64,000 nucleotides of DNA from Microcoleus sp. bin48.metabat.b7b8b9.023 (GCF_013299185.1 NZ_JAAFKG010000037.1:1-64000), one strand, 5' to 3'. Positions 49,601 through 60,785 are shown, numbered from the stretch's first letter. Notes: generated by a model not told the origin, from the sequence alone. Made by a program: numbers and translations.

Positions 49601-52600
49601 TGACGAAAGAATTGGGCGACAATCAGCAACAATTGTCTCGATCTGTTGATACTTTGATAGCTGAAATTGACGGTCGATTTGCCGATCCCTACGGTGACTA
49701 TCAGCGGAGTGAGGCGAATCTAGAGGATGGGATTAAGACTCTTGGGGTTGTGGAAAATCGTGCGGATGCACTGGATAATGGTGTTACTACTACTGAGAGT
49801 GCGATCGAGCGAATTAAACTCCGCATCAAACAGGATGAAGAGTTGTGGCAAGAAATTGGTCCGATCGCAATGCGTTACGGTGTTGAATCCCAGGAATTGA
49901 AGGATTATCAAGCACAAATAGAGGCAATTCAAGCCGACAAAATCCAGAAAATAGGACAACAAGTTCAATCCCTACTCACAGAAGCAGCAGCATTAGATCA
50001 ACAAGCTCAGACTGCCTCAAAGCAAGGACGATATCAACTACGTCAACAAGCAACTAATCTGCGACAACAAGCTGATGCTATTCAGAAACAATTACCTACA
50101 GAAATAGAGGCAACAACTAAAGAATTAAGAGCGCAATTCCTCAAGGAGCATCCAGAAAACGGTACAGCGATTCATTTGTTGCAGGGAGCAACTTTAGAAG
50201 GACGTAGCTCAAATCAGCACATATCCAAATTGTTAAATTCAACAGTGGATGAATTGCTAGCTGCTGAAGCTGTCGAAGGGCGAAATCCAAATCAAACACT
50301 ATTTGATAAAGCAAAGGCCGAACAAGCATCCCACGAAGCGCAAGGTTATGCAGCTTTAGCACACGCAAATTGGCTCGAACAACGAGCAGCTTATCATTGG
50401 TCTGTCAGTCGCCAAAATGGGCCTACTTGGACAGAGTGGCGACGAGTTTGTAAGCGTCGATTATTTCGTCGAAAAAAATGTTGGGATGAACAAGTTACCC
50501 ACGTCGATCACGATTGGATTATTTGGAATAATTACTCTCAGCTATTTCCCCAGGTGCGGCAACAAGGAATTGCACATCTCGTAGAAGCGGATAAATGGCG
50601 TAAGGAAAAAGAGCGCATCGAACCACTAGCGAAACAGTGGACGGACGCAAATAATGTGGCAAATCAAGCCCAACCTCCGGTTAAAGAAGCCCGCGATTTA
50701 TTTGCACAATTAGAAGAGGCTCGCAAGTCAATTCCCGATGACAAAATTCAACTGAAATTCTTGGAAAATTTGTTGCCAACGCTAAAGCAACAGTTAGAAC
50801 AAGCTGAGTCTGAAGCCGCCGCCCAAAATGCTAAAGTGCGGCAACAATGGGAAGAATACGATACTAATTCTGAGGAGTATCGCGCTGCTGTTGCTGATAT
50901 CCTGGCACGTCGCGGGGAACTCAACAAACAAGCCATAGAAACTCAGCAAGAAATTGCTGATGTAGAAAAATGGGTTGAGCGGCAAAGTGTAGCCCTAGCA
51001 CCGGAATTAGCAGGCACAAAAGCGCTAATTGATTCTCTGAAACAGCAACAGCAGGCAATTGCCAATCAAATTATCGAATTTGTCAAACAAGGTGCTACTG
51101 TAGACGGTTTGCAAGATTTATACAGCAAAGAAGCACAGTTAAAACAAACCTTACAGCTACTGACAAATAAAGCTGCAATTCTCACCGCCCAGCAAACCGC
51201 ACTGACCAAAAAACGGACGCTATTAACAGCACAAAATGAGGTAATTATTGCCGAACAAAGGTTACTTGATGCCTACACCAAAGATCCGGATGCTGACACC
51301 AGCAATTTGCAAAAACAATTGCAAGATGCCCGCGCTGCTTTAGCCGAATCCCAGCGGTTAGCAGAACAAGCTGAAGCTGCTAGCAAGATTCTCACCGCAC
51401 CATTGCAACAATTGAAAGAGGATTTGTTGGTGCAAAATGACGAACATCTCAAGCTAGCGAGGGAAAATCAACAGATTCTGAAAGCGTTGGTAGAAGCTAC
51501 TCAGGCGAATGCTAACTACACCATTCAAGCAGCACAAAAGCAGCAAGAAGTCAATAACTTTGAGTTCCAGATTTTGCAGCGATTGCAGCAAGCAACTGAC
51601 GCGGGTTTCAAAGAAGCGAAAGCCCTGTTAGATGTGGCCAAGAACAACGACATGGCGACGGCGGCAGAGATTTACTATCGCGATTACAGCGACTTAGCGA
51701 GCGATCGAGGTAGCAAAAGCAGTCCCGGTTTAGCGCAACCTCAAGACCGGATTTTAGCCGATCGATACTATCAGGAAATGCTGAATAACCGGGAATTGCA
51801 GCGCCGCGCTCAAGCACAAGCTGATGCCTTTGGTGCAGCGAGAAAAACCGCCGAAGCGCAGATGAAAACGCTGCAAGCACAGCAAGAATCTGCTGCTAAA
51901 ATATTGAGCGATTTAAATGACAAAATTGCCACTACCCAGGAAGAAAGGGAGAAAAAAGAACAGGAATTAGCCATTGCACAAGCTCGTCTGGATGGGATTA
52001 CTCGCATCCGCGAACAAACGGAACAAACCTTTATTCAGTTAGTCACCATCGAAAAACTGAATTTAGCCCAAGCACAATTAGAGCAAGAAATTGCCGAATC
52101 GCGCGAGAAGGGAATTGATGAAGCAGTGCAAGCGAGGATGGAGCGAGACAGAGTAGAAACGGCACGTCAGAGAACAGAAACTGTTGCCAAAATTGAACTG
52201 TTGCGGCAACTGCAAGCGGAAGACAATCTGCGGCAATCGTTAAATGAGGCGCGGGGAAATCTGGGAATGACTACCCTCGAAGCAACGGACGATCCGGTGC
52301 AATTGCAAACACAATTAGCGGGACTTCTGGCATCGCTGAAAGATTTGGAAACTCAGCAGAAATCTGATTTGCCAGCGGATTTGAAGGCGTTGTTAGCAGA
52401 AGCGCGGGGTGATATCCATGAAGCGCTGCAAGGCAAAGAAGCGGCGAATATTCAGGAAAATCTGCTGAAGGCAATGGACGGTTTGGTCGGGCAAATTCAG
52501 CAGTACAAAACTGAGATAAATCGCATCGATTTAGAGGAACAGTGGGATACTCAGTTGTTGCAAACTGCCCAGACAGATTTGCAAGGTGCTTCTCAACAAT

Positions 52601-54837
52601 TGTTGAAAGAGTTGCAGCGTGCTGAGGAATTATCGGGTGAAAAGCAGGTGATTGAGCCACTGTATATGCTGGCTTTGACTAAGCTTGCTTATGCGGAACA
52701 AGCGGTGGATATTTCTGAGGATTTGGCTAAGCAGTCGAAGGAGATGTTGGAGCAAATTATCAAGCAGCGGGTTGTGGAACGGAAGGCTCGGAAGAAGGCT
52801 TTTTGGAATAAGATTTTGGGGATTATTTCCCAAGTTACAGGGATTCTCAGCACTGTTTTGATGATTCTCTCTCCTGCCTTTCCTGCACTGATTCCTTTCT
52901 CTATTGGTTTAGGTGCTGTCAGTGGGGCAATTAATACAATTCAAGCTGCAATCAATGGTGACTGGATGGGTGCTATTTTCAATGGCATTATGACAGGTTT
53001 AACTGCTGTTACTGGCGGTATGACTCAAGCGCTTGGTGAATCAGCAAAAGCTGTACAAATGATGAAAACGCTTCAGGCTGTTGCTTCTGGTGCTTTTAAT
53101 GGAGCGCGATCGCTGATGTCGGGCGAAAGTGTGATGGGTTTCTTGCAAATTCTCGGTAGTGTGGCGAGTGTTGCATCGGCGGGGATGAGCAGTTTTATCA
53201 ATCAATGCAGTAAGGATCTCCAAAAAGTGATGCTGTCAGTGGTGCAAAGTTTGCAACAAGCACCGCAGATGATTTATGGCGGTATTAAGGCGATTCAAAA
53301 TGGGGATTGGTTGAATGCGATCGGCAATTTCTTTAATGGGGCGCTGGCGATCGGTCAAAGTTTTGCTGGTAATTTCAATAAAGCTGTTGCTGGGATTTTG
53401 GAGAATATCAGTAAGGTTGGTAATACTGCTTTGTACTTAGGTAATGCGATTAAGGATGGCGGGATTGAGGGTTGGTTGTCTGGTTTGAATGGGATTTTGG
53501 GTCTTTGGAAAAATGATCTCGGCAACCTGGTTAAGGATATCAAGGACAAGGATAAGCGTGATTTTGTTGAGACAAATAACAATCAAAGCGATCCAGACAA
53601 TTCCGATCAAATCAAAAATGAAAGAATACGTCGTGAGTTAGAAGATAAAATCGGGGTTAAGATGAAGTCTGCTACTTTGTTGAAGTATCCAGCTTTTGGT
53701 GATTTTCCATCTGTAGAAGATCTCATAGTTGAGACTGAAGATGGTCAAAAATACACATATACAAAAGATAACCAAGGAAACTTCAATCGCAAGCCAGATA
53801 TATTCGGAGTCGATCGCATGGCTCCTACTGCCGGAGGAGGTATTGGTCAGCCTAGCAACAAGATGCCAGATACATTGACAGAAGAAGATATTTCTCCTAG
53901 CAATCTAGTGCTTAGAGGTGAAGTATATCTTGACACTTCATCTGTCTTCAATGGTAATGCTTCACAAGAAAGTCAACTTATTCTTAAAGGAGGGGTTGAT
54001 GGTACTCTTTTCCCTGACGGAATCCAATATGAGACTTTCCAGCTTAAAGGTGTCGATCATTATCGTATTGACAGAGCTTCATTTAAAAAGCTAAGCCTAG
54101 AAAATCCAGAGCTAGCTCAGTCTATTGTAGAGAACTTTCTGGAAACAGGGAAAGCAGTTCTTTCAATAAATGACCCTGGTCTAAAACCTGATGTTGCGGG
54201 AGATTTAGAACTACCTTTGTTGTTTGTTGACTTGCCACTATCTGGTATAGGTTATGTTTTCAAAAAAATCTTGACTCCAATTGAACAGTATTTTAAGCCA
54301 TTTATTCAGGATATCTTTTCATCGATTGGATCGATTAGCAAGATAGGGCAGACTAGCATTAAAAGTACAGAAATTCTATCTACTAAACCAACGAATTTTC
54401 AGGTAATAAATAGAGTGAACAAGCATAGTAAAAATTGGGTGGAAGGAAATCTCAATGATGCTATTAATCAGTTTGCAGGTGAAAACTCAATTGTGCGTTC
54501 TACAACAAGTGGAAAATTAGTATATGAAAATTTAGACACAGGTGTGCAAGTAGTACAAGACCTAACGGGGAATTACTTCCGCATTCAAGATCGATACGGT
54601 CGATATTTAGATCTAAATGGTCAGCTTCCACATTTGACATCAACCTCACAAGGTAAAACTTATACAGTCATCCCGCAAAATCAATTGCTATTGAAACAGT
54701 GGGATGGAATTAAAAAATTTGACGATAATGCTCTACAAGATAGATATGAACAATTGACGCACTTTAAGTACAATACTAATTCATTGCCTTCACAATTAAA
54801 CAGTTCTCAGCAATTAAAGTTTGAATTGGATAAATAG
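40651..54837 (+). CDS. 4728-aa protein: two DUF4114-like domains, S8 peptidase-like domain, very long coiled coil, hydrophobic segment, unique C-terminal domain
   Basis: DUF4114-like blocks [28 protein letters not shown]...[16 protein letters not shown] and [25 protein letters not shown]...[17 protein letters not shown]8-like [41 protein letters not shown]; extended heptad-rich A/Q/E/L region; hydrophobic [39 protein letters not shown]. Confidence 0.88.
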   Translation: MATTNEVSSNLLPIDVLKPDTLPGSAAKNSILNPLSSSNSQNIGGSALIDSKTQPVVATDKLSSSSEPLNSKSASAPAISDKKTDDSLIVSDPLKSSLNTSTDSKTVAEKSKADVKDTLTGISKDAPLSVTKDDTLSATDALTNPQKVEKTTSEKTPGTSAAKETKVETATSSTPSIAETKATTTALAEKETKPESAIAQTPAVSQAKATTTALADKETKPESAIAQTTSVSDKKETATSAAIKPDSSTADKPITTAAATSKDSKQETSPTNSTESNKKSTDNTEVAAVEIPKKLTPTVPRSNLATDNSFTSGKFVVDSTGQVGIDFLFDGGLYKGQLAIFSLKGMEKFAPGSEAFIKEAAARALSNSTKGHVVINDLTEGARFTGNLPEGNYNDGNYGGVKTSGMTPGDEFGVMLVPNGTVQEVLNNPTVGGDKRPLFSMVTANPAEGFHVGQIADVTGSGKIFAMEDMRVDIGSDRDYNDFVFQVRGATGKAVLLDEVINAQKDWRKTDMGQALIAYEKPYTAPKLEPAKEDAKSATNTVAPTVKVEEKKESIAPVFPATESVTKTEVNDAEKTVTPAVKVEEKKESIAPVSPATESVTKTEVNDAEKTVTPAVKVEEKKESIAPVSPATESVTKTEVNDAEKTVTPAVKVEEKKESIAPVSPATESVTKTEVNDAEKTVTPGVKVEEKKESIAPVSPTTEFVTKTEVNDAEKTVTPGVKVEEKKESIAPSPATESVTKIEVATAEKNVASAVKAEEKKESIVPVFTPTESVSKTEVTTSKKTDREGSETGFFSTNTAPQLTDSIKNPVSFLETGKNQAEKESIAPVSPATESVTKTEVATAEKTVTPAVKAEVEKESIASVFVQHKVDINKNAIISEKPSNLTEPQTQTNPNQPTAETDKIENPVILLNPEITQKKINIPTNNSLNLSPGVWTVDKTGQVSFDFQVDAGFYEGEIALINLSGMEQYPLNSDAFQQEAIKRALSNSELGYIAISDRLEGARFSGEFGEPNVNIGPYQGVKTFAMTPGAKFALMLVPNATVKEISESPSLSADKTPLFSIPAANPNSQAMLADFTGKGNTFGWEDIPGNSGDRDFNDLIFSITGATANVPEMAANVNGNTQWLESKAGQEILNTAVVNDKPPAIKPVADVALTPAQPTRTIDISQVFIDPEASTLKYEVVEGNSPSLAVNLQSNNLQLTGLPQSGVTDVVIRATDAAGNSVIHNFAVTTSNLSGESVADINNALTDFTKVINQSSETFSEVLNSDAAAESLEKLTTVLTQYPDALSLFNKPDSLAKLGISQSNIPTIQQLLQSPEVAAEFGLSVSLGEALSHPDSTGLDEFLLNADEAISLLPSDAKQPKVGFIDFTEGQHLQRVTSVFSSINSQAKYDTFTVDRGNWAEQLIRFVDDVKAKGENRAIANLSFDLSQLDDIGITTRYELTPEEQTAIQYARENNVLLVVAAGNTGGVMSALGQASKQFDNIITVGAVNQFESKTDYSAYGEGLDLMAPGGSWAKDANAFVGTSRSASYVTAAASLVWAANPALSLTQVKQLLIDTAADLNAPGWDKETGSGLVDVKSAIDRALSLEPKPPEPVKPGIQVSLFSGEGRVETLARAASEPTQKAILDLEKAQEDLLEQWQNLADLGNPSLTLSDLQADAVQKIADALNKYREVSTQAGITDAHHQQRVEELALATNHYLIENERLQKLLTQRKEIEERLAKLGKDKSALEAETQKLLESIQAQIAKAETDLTKAQAKLLNPFANVGDNLQTDPAPWREAANKQQEFASNFQEQGAIQSAEAARFSAISSNINPARWQPIGSEKSRGISGRRREVWGWGNDPNLLKQKNQSQWQAQIATENSQSLQQLSQQATQQQTALNNYAQLLAETPTNLGEDGLNKADRVLQILEAQAAQQAKIAENYANLAAIAASRQQQNQAQANLHNSQINRREQIGTKRSGRSGKNTEPVYGNVHYPEHIAPRDMAQQLANQAAVESQAYGQLAKQAEQQASALKEQARKLKTNIKDWPVLKQGIDYEIAADELRLQAEKDLLALHDPVQRQKLETLFKEIDLAQKELQRLENEKIPAQQQLTDATENRLKASQAQLEAIQAEKAEAAKNLQNFLETAGFLLPYRERLLAVDKQIEKLESERLDAFKTMLELQNQLQKNPSDSLQQQLNNWRNYLQKLEQELTWAKLQRDQLAMALADSPERLAIADLIKQLETAPASLNPQAKIAFLKSIEGSGANFLAGFDNLASRLTQGKTEQAQTEKSLAALQKEYRELGLKKADLEKQIPEKQKQIVDKDKEIEGTESAIAQTKSNLSTISAAQLTDIPSAIASTDTAIQQQKSAVQGYQNQIGQAFAAANFLERERQGQQAAADWWNSQIYVFNAHAYLAHNPDVAKAFGWNHALAYRHYLSYGRYEGRLPNPQAAISRNAAQAAANNAAQQRDLASSNAQQLNATLQPQIAVAQQQIGKLETDKNLLVQLSGLNTQLSQQQQQRDNLVKDLDKLNQQKADTEQKLIDKYREIELTNKYLEQVEGEVDRLQSRLDVLNRTGVLQTKYQQDWNAWQQANQTQVTATESLLATRQAGSADRQQLADLQSQLKPAQENLQKGRSLQTSLADTQQALAFTNLQIGNQNLVIQSAIDNDAGLAAAERSFLNLADASRQKTWYWNGSAWAYNAGEAAAARSHLQTASFIADQRNKLWQRRQDAAKKINELTQKAAEQQSQIASFNSQLQALGGVTQLEAELNRVQSAIASVNQRLQPLQTRENQLIQTIKNAASQAANLAAEMAQTTQLKSTSLRQLIGLGMLASESDVDFFATQVEPQVNTHLQKLRGQGQDLTNQIDSINNLVTNWEQQLANTTDPEEQEYLKSSIELSKSQISSLEALKASSLTAADDLEKLLKQATEALLPLRQKQELEIRQKLESNENRLNALESQLNSENAAEAAIKDDTVLAYAQLSDRVREDLTNSVNNSTKALLEGNPMTKELGDNQQQLSRSVDTLIAEIDGRFADPYGDYQRSEANLEDGIKTLGVVENRADALDNGVTTTESAIERIKLRIKQDEELWQEIGPIAMRYGVESQELKDYQAQIEAIQADKIQKIGQQVQSLLTEAAALDQQAQTASKQGRYQLRQQATNLRQQADAIQKQLPTEIEATTKELRAQFLKEHPENGTAIHLLQGATLEGRSSNQHISKLLNSTVDELLAAEAVEGRNPNQTLFDKAKAEQASHEAQGYAALAHANWLEQRAAYHWSVSRQNGPTWTEWRRVCKRRLFRRKKCWDEQVTHVDHDWIIWNNYSQLFPQVRQQGIAHLVEADKWRKEKERIEPLAKQWTDANNVANQAQPPVKEARDLFAQLEEARKSIPDDKIQLKFLENLLPTLKQQLEQAESEAAAQNAKVRQQWEEYDTNSEEYRAAVADILARRGELNKQAIETQQEIADVEKWVERQSVALAPELAGTKALIDSLKQQQQAIANQIIEFVKQGATVDGLQDLYSKEAQLKQTLQLLTNKAAILTAQQTALTKKRTLLTAQNEVIIAEQRLLDAYTKDPDADTSNLQKQLQDARAALAESQRLAEQAEAASKILTAPLQQLKEDLLVQNDEHLKLARENQQILKALVEATQANANYTIQAAQKQQEVNNFEFQILQRLQQATDAGFKEAKALLDVAKNNDMATAAEIYYRDYSDLASDRGSKSSPGLAQPQDRILADRYYQEMLNNRELQRRAQAQADAFGAARKTAEAQMKTLQAQQESAAKILSDLNDKIATTQEEREKKEQELAIAQARLDGITRIREQTEQTFIQLVTIEKLNLAQAQLEQEIAESREKGIDEAVQARMERDRVETARQRTETVAKIELLRQLQAEDNLRQSLNEARGNLGMTTLEATDDPVQLQTQLAGLLASLKDLETQQKSDLPADLKALLAEARGDIHEALQGKEAANIQENLLKAMDGLVGQIQQYKTEINRIDLEEQWDTQLLQTAQTDLQGASQQLLKELQRAEELSGEKQVIEPLYMLALTKLAYAEQAVDISEDLAKQSKEMLEQIIKQRVVERKARKKAFWNKILGIISQVTGILSTVLMILSPAFPALIPFSIGLGAVSGAINTIQAAINGDWMGAIFNGIMTGLTAVTGGMTQALGESAKAVQMMKTLQAVASGAFNGARSLMSGESVMGFLQILGSVASVASAGMSSFINQCSKDLQKVMLSVVQSLQQAPQMIYGGIKAIQNGDWLNAIGNFFNGALAIGQSFAGNFNKAVAGILENISKVGNTALYLGNAIKDGGIEGWLSGLNGILGLWKNDLGNLVKDIKDKDKRDFVETNNNQSDPDNSDQIKNERIRRELEDKIGVKMKSATLLKYPAFGDFPSVEDLIVETEDGQKYTYTKDNQGNFNRKPDIFGVDRMAPTAGGGIGQPSNKMPDTLTEEDISPSNLVLRGEVYLDTSSVFNGNASQESQLILKGGVDGTLFPDGIQYETFQLKGVDHYRIDRASFKKLSLENPELAQSIVENFLETGKAVLSINDPGLKPDVAGDLELPLLFVDLPLSGIGYVFKKILTPIEQYFKPFIQDIFSSIGSISKIGQTSIKSTEILSTKPTNFQVINRVNKHSKNWVEGNLNDAINQFAGENSIVRSTTSGKLVYENLDTGVQVVQDLTGNYFRIQDRYGRYLDLNGQLPHLTSTSQGKTYTVIPQNQLLLKQWDGIKKFDDNALQDRYEQLTHFKYNTNSLPSQLNSSQQLKFELDK
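42271..42960. repeat. 105-bp (35-aa) in-frame tandem repeat, [35 protein letters not shown]
   Basis: Unit starts 42376, 42481, 42586 (105-bp spacing); several units nearly or fully identical. Confidence 0.95.
43018..43105. repeat. In-frame copy of the AGAAACCGGGTTT...AAACCCGGTTTCT dispersed repeat inside the 4728-aa ORF
   Basis: CAGAAACCGGGTTTTTCTCGACAAATACT...AATAAAAAACCCGGTTTCTTTTCTAGAAACGGG; encodes [30 protein letters not shown] between otherwise homologous 35-aa repeat units. Confidence 0.9.
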
Positions 54838-55034
54838 CTACAATGATTACTCCTAAATAAGGTATGTAAACATACAGGTAATTGTTGGAACTTCCTGTCT
54901 TTTATCGATCTAACCAGACATAGATCGCCCTCTCGCTCTCTCGCCAACCCTCTATTTCTACGCTTGTGCGATCGCCTTAACAAAACTTAGAGATTAGAGG
55001 AATAATCGTTCAAAACTTATCTGAAGGAATTTAT

Positions 55035-55805
55035 ATGTCTCTTCTCAAAAACTCCAAAATTATGTTGATAGCGGCTTTCATCTTGGGTATGGCCGCTAAA
55101 CCCAGTTTCTCTGCCATTTTCAACGTCGCATCTGACTTTTCCCTAACCAATAACCCCAATGGCCCTTGGCGCTACGGCTGGTCATCAAGCCTTGGATCTA
55201 ACTTTAACCTGTATAGCAACGTAGGAAAGGTAACTCCTACCATTGACTCGTGGTACGATTCTGCAAAAGCTTGGCCGCCCTTTGTCACCCACAACTCAAC
55301 CGCAACCGAAGATAATTCTCATCCGACAATAACTTATCAACCGAATCAACTAGGGTTTCACCCCGGTTATTACGGAGAGTATAGTATTGTCCGCTGGATT
55401 GCGCCTGAAGCGGCAACCTACTCACTTGCTACAATGTTTACCGGCCTCGATCATGTTGGGCCGACTACAACAGATGTTCACGTTCTTCATAACAACATTG
55501 TACTTTTCAGTAACTTGATTAACGGCTTTGGTGCTTCTAGTATCAAGTCATTTGCGACGGCTGGGACGGTTCAAGCTGGTGACACGATTGATTTTGCTGT
55601 TGGTTATGGCAGCAACCAGAATTACTTGTTCGACTCGACGGGTCTGGATGCTACTATTTCAACGACACCCGCAGCCGTTTCCGAATCCGTACCCGAACCT
55701 TCTACTGTATTAGGTGGATTGGCGTTTAGTGCTTTTATTGCCAAAATGCGGATGAAACGCAAATGGCAACAAAAACTTTTGGAGTCCAAAGATTCTGACA
55801 AATGA
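55035..55805 (+). CDS. PEP-CTERM sorting domain-containing protein
   Basis: Signal peptide and C-terminal VPEPSTVLGGLAFSAFIAKMRMKRKWQQ. Confidence 0.92.
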   Translation: MSLLKNSKIMLIAAFILGMAAKPSFSAIFNVASDFSLTNNPNGPWRYGWSSSLGSNFNLYSNVGKVTPTIDSWYDSAKAWPPFVTHNSTATEDNSHPTITYQPNQLGFHPGYYGEYSIVRWIAPEAATYSLATMFTGLDHVGPTTTDVHVLHNNIVLFSNLINGFGASSIKSFATAGTVQAGDTIDFAVGYGSNQNYLFDSTGLDATISTTPAAVSESVPEPSTVLGGLAFSAFIAKMRMKRKWQQKLLESKDSDK

Positions 55806-55891
55806 ATCAAAGCAAACATCTTTTCTGGTTGTTCGCAGCGAGGGTCTAAAATTAGAGATAAATCTGATATAACGCGATCGCACCTCTCTCC

Positions 55892-55962
55892 CAGAAACCG
55901 GGTTTCTCCGATAACTTTTGCATCTCACCAAAATATTTAGGCAGAAACCCGGTTTCTCGATC
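55892..55962. repeat. Dispersed AGAAACCGGGTTT...AAACCCGGTTTCT repeat
   Basis: Inverted arms read directly. Confidence 0.9.
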
Positions 55963-56205
55963 CAAGTCTCTTCATAATTAGAATTCAAGCCACTACAAAT
56001 CCTGTAAACTGTCGCGGTAATCTAGTCTATCCATAGCGCTATCTCCTCCTTTTTAACAACAAAATTTACCAAAGTTTTGTATGATTAGTATATTGCCAAT
56101 GTTTTAGCTAAAAATCAGAAAAATTATCTTATTCTCGCCACTCCGCTGTCATCGCCGGTTATTGAGGAGATAAGCTGTTACGCATTTAAACCACTAACGA
56201 GGCCT

Positions 56206-56273
56206 GTAGGGTGCGTCAGCTAGAACACTGACTAGGTAAGGGAAACGAGAAAGGGCTGACGCACCCTACAATA
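56206..56273. repeat. Dispersed inverted repeat TGTAGGGTGCGTCAG...CTGACGCACCCTACA
   Basis: Complementary arms read directly. Confidence 0.88.
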
Positions 56274-56370
56274 CTCCTGCACACGCCAACTAAAGAAACC
56301 GGGTTTTTCAGCAGATTCAAGGCTGTGATTCAGTATTTGCGTAAAAAACCCGGTTTCTGGGGCCTACGTT

Positions 56371-56622
56371 TAAGTCCTATATATTAACTTTTGTTACAAA
56401 AACTGCGATTTTGCGTAAAAACATCCCCCGAAATCCCAATACACAATAGAAGACTTTCACCTTCGGAGCAAATTCACCCCCCAAAAACCGATGACAGCCA
56501 CAACTATACCGATCGCCCCCATCGCCCCTTACAGCCATCGTCTAGCCACCGCAGAAGACGCAAACGCGATCGCCCCCCTCTGGCAAGCATTCGCTGCTGA
56601 ACGCGAAGCGATCGACCCCTCA
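56371..56622 (+). repeat. 252-bp duplication of the GNAT upstream region and first ~44 codons (other copy 61336-61587)
   Basis: Collinear, equal-length blocks including TATATATTAACTTTT, TTTTGCGTAAAAA, CCCAATACACAATAGAAG, and ATGACAGCCACAAC at the same offset (120 bp). Confidence 0.92.
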
Positions 56623-56658
56623 TCGAAATTACCCGGAAAAATCTACTATGCCAAATAG
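56491..56658 (+). pseudogene. Truncated GNAT N-terminal ORF (55 aa), overlapping the start of the next gene by 11 bp
   Basis: MTATTIPIAPIAPYSHRLATAEDANAIAPLWQAFAAEREAIDPSSKLPGKIYYAK*; matches the N-terminus of the 61456 protein, then diverges; TAG at 56656-56658 overlaps ATG at 56648. Confidence 0.85.
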
Positions 56659-59600
56659 CATTAGTTTCTCACCAGCCACCAACTTCAAAACACAATCTAG
56701 TCCTCGATCGATCGCTGTTGCCGACTTTAACGGCGACTCAAAATTAGACTTAGCCACAGCAAACCGCGCCAGCGCTAACGTCTCGATTCTCTTGGGAAAT
56801 GGCGCGGGTATTTTTACCGAATCCCCTACCTCTCCCTTGTCAGCAGGAGGTAGTCCTCTTTCCATTGCTGTTGGCAACTTTAACTCGGATACTTTGCCAG
56901 ATTTAGCCGTAGCAAATTACTTATCTCCAGGCGCATCAGCATCAGTTTTATTGGCAGCAGGTGCGGGTAACTTTAACTCTGTTATTACACTACCCACTCC
57001 TTCAGCAAAAAGCCCGCATTCGATCGCAACCGGAGATTTTAACAATGATGGCAAACAAGATTTAGCTGTTGCTAATTTATATTCAAATGATGTTTCAATT
57101 TTATTAGGAAACGGTGCCGGAAATTTCAGCAAAAGCACAACTATTAAATTGCCAAGTGTTGTATCGCTATTTGGTTATTCTGGTGTTACTACCGCTGTCG
57201 CAGTGGCAGATTTTAATGGTGATTCTCGACTTGACTTGGCGGTGACAAATAGCCCGATCGGTCAAGTTTCTATTTTCTTGGGAGATGGGAATGGGAACTT
57301 TGCAAAAGCTAATAGTTATAGTACCGGTTTGTTTGCTTATTTTGTTGCTACAGCAGATTTGAATCGAGACAATAAACCAGATTTAGTTGTAGCAGATTCA
57401 GGTATCCCTCAACTTGGTTCATCGGGTAATGTTTTCGTTTTGCTAGGAAACGGTACGGGCGGTTTTAGTTCGCCTCTCAAATTAAATGCAGGGATAAATC
57501 CTGTTGCTGTAGCTGTAGCGGATTTTAATGCTGATTCCTATCTCGACATAGCCGTAGCAGACAACAATACTAATGATGAAACAAATCCTAGCAGTGTTTC
57601 AATTTTACTGGGTGATGGTAATGGCGGATTTAACAATGATATTCCAACTAAATTTAATGTTGGGATAAATCCTAGTTCCGTCGCCGCCAGAGATTTTAAT
57701 GGAGATGGCTTTCCAGACTTAGCTGTGGCTAACAATACATCTAATAATGTTTCTATTTTACTCAATCAACCGAGTATTCTTGAATTTACCTCTGCAACTT
57801 ACCGCAATCCTGAAGGAAATAATGGTAATATCAAAACTGCTGTTGCTACAGTCAAACGCACTGGCGGAAGTATCGGGAAAGTTGCTGTGTCTGTAGGTTT
57901 ATCAAATAATGTTGGTAGCGCTGAATCGAGTACGGATTATCTAAATAATTTCCCAATTACTGTTACTTTTAATGATGGCGATACTGCGGATAAACTTGTA
58001 GAAATTCCCATCGTCGGCGATACCGTTAACGAGGCTGATGAAACTTTAAATTTTCAGTTAAGTTCGGCAAGCGGTTATGCTAAATTGGGAAGTACAACTG
58101 CTGCTACTTATACCATCGTCAATGACGATATTAATAACAGTACAGTTCCAAGTATTTTAGAATTTACATCGGCAACTTACAGCAATTTTGAAGGCAATAC
58201 TGGAGAAGTAAGAACAGTTGTTGCTAAGGTGAAGCGCACGGGAGAAAGTAGCGGGAAAGTTACGGCGTCTGTGGATTTAGCGAATAATCTTGGCAGTGCT
58301 CGATCGGGCACAGATTATCTGAATATTTTTCCAATTACTGTTACTTTTGATGGTGGCGATACGGCGGATAAACTTGTGGAAATTCCCATCGTGGGCGATA
58401 GGGTTGTGGAGAATGATGAAACTTTAAATCTTAAATTGAGCGATGCGAGTGGAAATGCCAAATTGGGAACAACAACTGCTGCTATTTATACCATTACCAA
58501 TGATGATGATAACAGTACAGTTCCAAGTATTTTAGAATTTACATCGGCAACTTACAGCAATTTTGAAGGCAATACTGGAGAAGTAAGAACAGTTGTTGCT
58601 AAGGTGAAGCGCACGGGAGAAAGTAGCGGGAAAGTTACGGCGTCTGTGGATTTAGCGAATAATCTTGGCAGTGCTCGATCGGGCACAGATTATCTGAATA
58701 TTTTTCCAATTACTGTTACTTTTGATGGTGGCGATACGGCGGATAAACTTGTGGAAATTCCCATCGTGGGCGATAGGGTTGTGGAGAATGATGAAACTTT
58801 AAATCTTAAATTGAGCGATGCGAGTGGAAATGCCAAATTGGGAACAACAACTGCTGCTATTTATACCATTACCAATGATGATGATAACAGTACAGTTCCA
58901 AGTATTTTAGAATTTACATCGGTAAATTACAGCAATCCTGAAGGCAATAGTGGAGAAGTAAAAACAGTTGTTGCTAAGGTGAAGCGCGCGGGAGGGAGTA
59001 GCGGGAAAGTTACGGCGTCTGTGGATTTAGCAAATAATCTTGGCAGTGCTCGATCGGGCGCGGATTATCTGAATGTTTTTCCAATTACTGTTACTTTTGA
59101 TGGTGGCGATACGGCGGATAAACTTGTAGAAATTCCGATTTTGGGCGATAGGGTTGTGGAAAATGATGAAACTTTAAATCTTAAATTGAGCGATGCGAGT
59201 GGAAATGCCAAATTGGGCACGATAACTGATGCTATTTATACAATTATTAATGACGATCTAGTGCCGATACCAACTCCGAATCCGAATCTAATTCCCACTC
59301 CGAATCCGACGCTGGGAGGGACGGGTACGGCGACAAGTCCCCTACCAATTCCAATCGACTCGATCGACTTTTCAACTATCTCAACTTCCCCGCAGCTAAT
59401 CCAGGAATTTCTCGAAGTTGCAACTTCCCCGCAGGCGATCGCAAATATACTCCCGATCGCAAATTCCATACCAGAACTTATTAATATTCTAACACCAACT
59501 CCATCACCAATTCCCACTCCTGCAACAACACCAACTCCCTCACCAATTCCTACTCCTGCGCCAATTCCCACTCCCGCAACAACACCAACTCCATCACCAA

Positions 59601-60562
59601 TTCCCACTCCTGCACCAATTCCCACTCCATCACGAATTCCCACTCCATCACGAATTCCCATTCCTACAATAACACCAACTCCCTCACCTATTCCCACTCC
59701 CTCACCTATTCCCACTCCCACGCCAATCATCACTTCTGAAACAACTCCAATTCTCGTACAAAATCAAGAAAATCGAGATGAAAATAATAGCTTTATTTCG
59801 CCTATTCCCGAAACAGAATGTATTTGCAATACTCTAATTTTGCCGGATCTCAAATCTTTGATGTCCGATCGCACTTATCATTTAATTCTACCTACTCCTG
59901 AAAACGATCGCGCGATCGGTACTAAAAATAACGATCTCATTTTAGGCAATTCGCGTCAAGACTCGCTCTTGGGAAATTGGGGAGAAGATTTAATTAACGG
60001 CAGAGAAGGAAATGATACAATAAATGGCTGTCAATTATCAGATTTTATTGATGGTGGTAAAGGCAATGATTCCTTGTTAGGAGGTAAAGAAGGCGATTTA
60101 ATTGTTGGTAGTAAAGGCAACGATACAATTTTAGGTAATTCAGGAAATGATACTTTATGCGGTGGTGAAGATGACGATTATTTGAGGGGAGATGAATATG
60201 GCGATTTAATCGATGGTTGTGAAGGAGAGGATACTATTTATGGAGGTGAAGAAAACGATACTTTGATTGGTGGTAGCGGTAATGATGTTTTGAGTGGAGA
60301 TTTGGGCGCGAATCTGCTGGTTGGTGGCGGCGGCAGTGATTTATTTATTTTCAAAGCGGGTAGCGGTTTGCAAACAATTGCCGATTTTGAAGATGGTAAA
60401 GATACGATATCCCTTGCTTCCAGTATGAGTTTTGCAAATTTAGAAATAGTGCAAAATGGCAATAATACTACAATTAAACTGAGAGATTCGCAAGTGGCGA
60501 TCGCTCAAATATTGCAATTAAATTCGACACTCATAGGTGCTGAAGATTTGATATTTTTGTAA
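56648..60562 (+). CDS. FG-GAP (VCBS) / Calx-beta / Pro-Thr linker / RTX calcium-binding protein
   Basis: Repeated VADFNGDSKLDLATAN; four Calx-beta-like units; TPTPSPIPTP linker; RTX repeats GGKGNDSLLGGKEGDLIVGSKGNDTILG. Confidence 0.9.
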   Translation: MPNSISFSPATNFKTQSSPRSIAVADFNGDSKLDLATANRASANVSILLGNGAGIFTESPTSPLSAGGSPLSIAVGNFNSDTLPDLAVANYLSPGASASVLLAAGAGNFNSVITLPTPSAKSPHSIATGDFNNDGKQDLAVANLYSNDVSILLGNGAGNFSKSTTIKLPSVVSLFGYSGVTTAVAVADFNGDSRLDLAVTNSPIGQVSIFLGDGNGNFAKANSYSTGLFAYFVATADLNRDNKPDLVVADSGIPQLGSSGNVFVLLGNGTGGFSSPLKLNAGINPVAVAVADFNADSYLDIAVADNNTNDETNPSSVSILLGDGNGGFNNDIPTKFNVGINPSSVAARDFNGDGFPDLAVANNTSNNVSILLNQPSILEFTSATYRNPEGNNGNIKTAVATVKRTGGSIGKVAVSVGLSNNVGSAESSTDYLNNFPITVTFNDGDTADKLVEIPIVGDTVNEADETLNFQLSSASGYAKLGSTTAATYTIVNDDINNSTVPSILEFTSATYSNFEGNTGEVRTVVAKVKRTGESSGKVTASVDLANNLGSARSGTDYLNIFPITVTFDGGDTADKLVEIPIVGDRVVENDETLNLKLSDASGNAKLGTTTAAIYTITNDDDNSTVPSILEFTSATYSNFEGNTGEVRTVVAKVKRTGESSGKVTASVDLANNLGSARSGTDYLNIFPITVTFDGGDTADKLVEIPIVGDRVVENDETLNLKLSDASGNAKLGTTTAAIYTITNDDDNSTVPSILEFTSVNYSNPEGNSGEVKTVVAKVKRAGGSSGKVTASVDLANNLGSARSGADYLNVFPITVTFDGGDTADKLVEIPILGDRVVENDETLNLKLSDASGNAKLGTITDAIYTIINDDLVPIPTPNPNLIPTPNPTLGGTGTATSPLPIPIDSIDFSTISTSPQLIQEFLEVATSPQAIANILPIANSIPELINILTPTPSPIPTPATTPTPSPIPTPAPIPTPATTPTPSPIPTPAPIPTPSRIPTPSRIPIPTITPTPSPIPTPSPIPTPTPIITSETTPILVQNQENRDENNSFISPIPETECICNTLILPDLKSLMSDRTYHLILPTPENDRAIGTKNNDLILGNSRQDSLLGNWGEDLINGREGNDTINGCQLSDFIDGGKGNDSLLGGKEGDLIVGSKGNDTILGNSGNDTLCGGEDDDYLRGDEYGDLIDGCEGEDTIYGGEENDTLIGGSGNDVLSGDLGANLLVGGGGSDLFIFKAGSGLQTIADFEDGKDTISLASSMSFANLEIVQNGNNTTIKLRDSQVAIAQILQLNSTLIGAEDLIFL
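58136..58885. repeat. 375-bp (125-codon) tandem duplication of a Calx-beta unit, with a third diverged copy from 58886
   Basis: AACAGTACAGTTCCAAGTATTTTAGAATTTACATCGGCAACT at 58136 and 58511; copies appear identical; third start at 58886. Confidence 0.95.
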
Positions 60563-60785
60563 TCTCTGATTCGGGTATTCCGTACTTAGTGTGCCAAACT
60601 ATTAGTTTAATTAGTTAAAACCCAAGCTATGTATAAATCCAAGGAAAAAATAGATTTAAATTAATCAAGGTAAAACCGAAAATCCTTGCTATGTAAAAAG
60701 TTATGTTATTAATTTTAGATAAATTACCACATTAAGTACGGAAGAATCGAAACTCGATTTCTTTATCCCATTGTGTCGCCCTTCT

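Noticed and set aside
54838-55034. Immunity gene directly downstream of the putative toxin tip
   Set aside because: No ORF of suitable size in this gap on the + strand; next gene is a PEP-CTERM protein.
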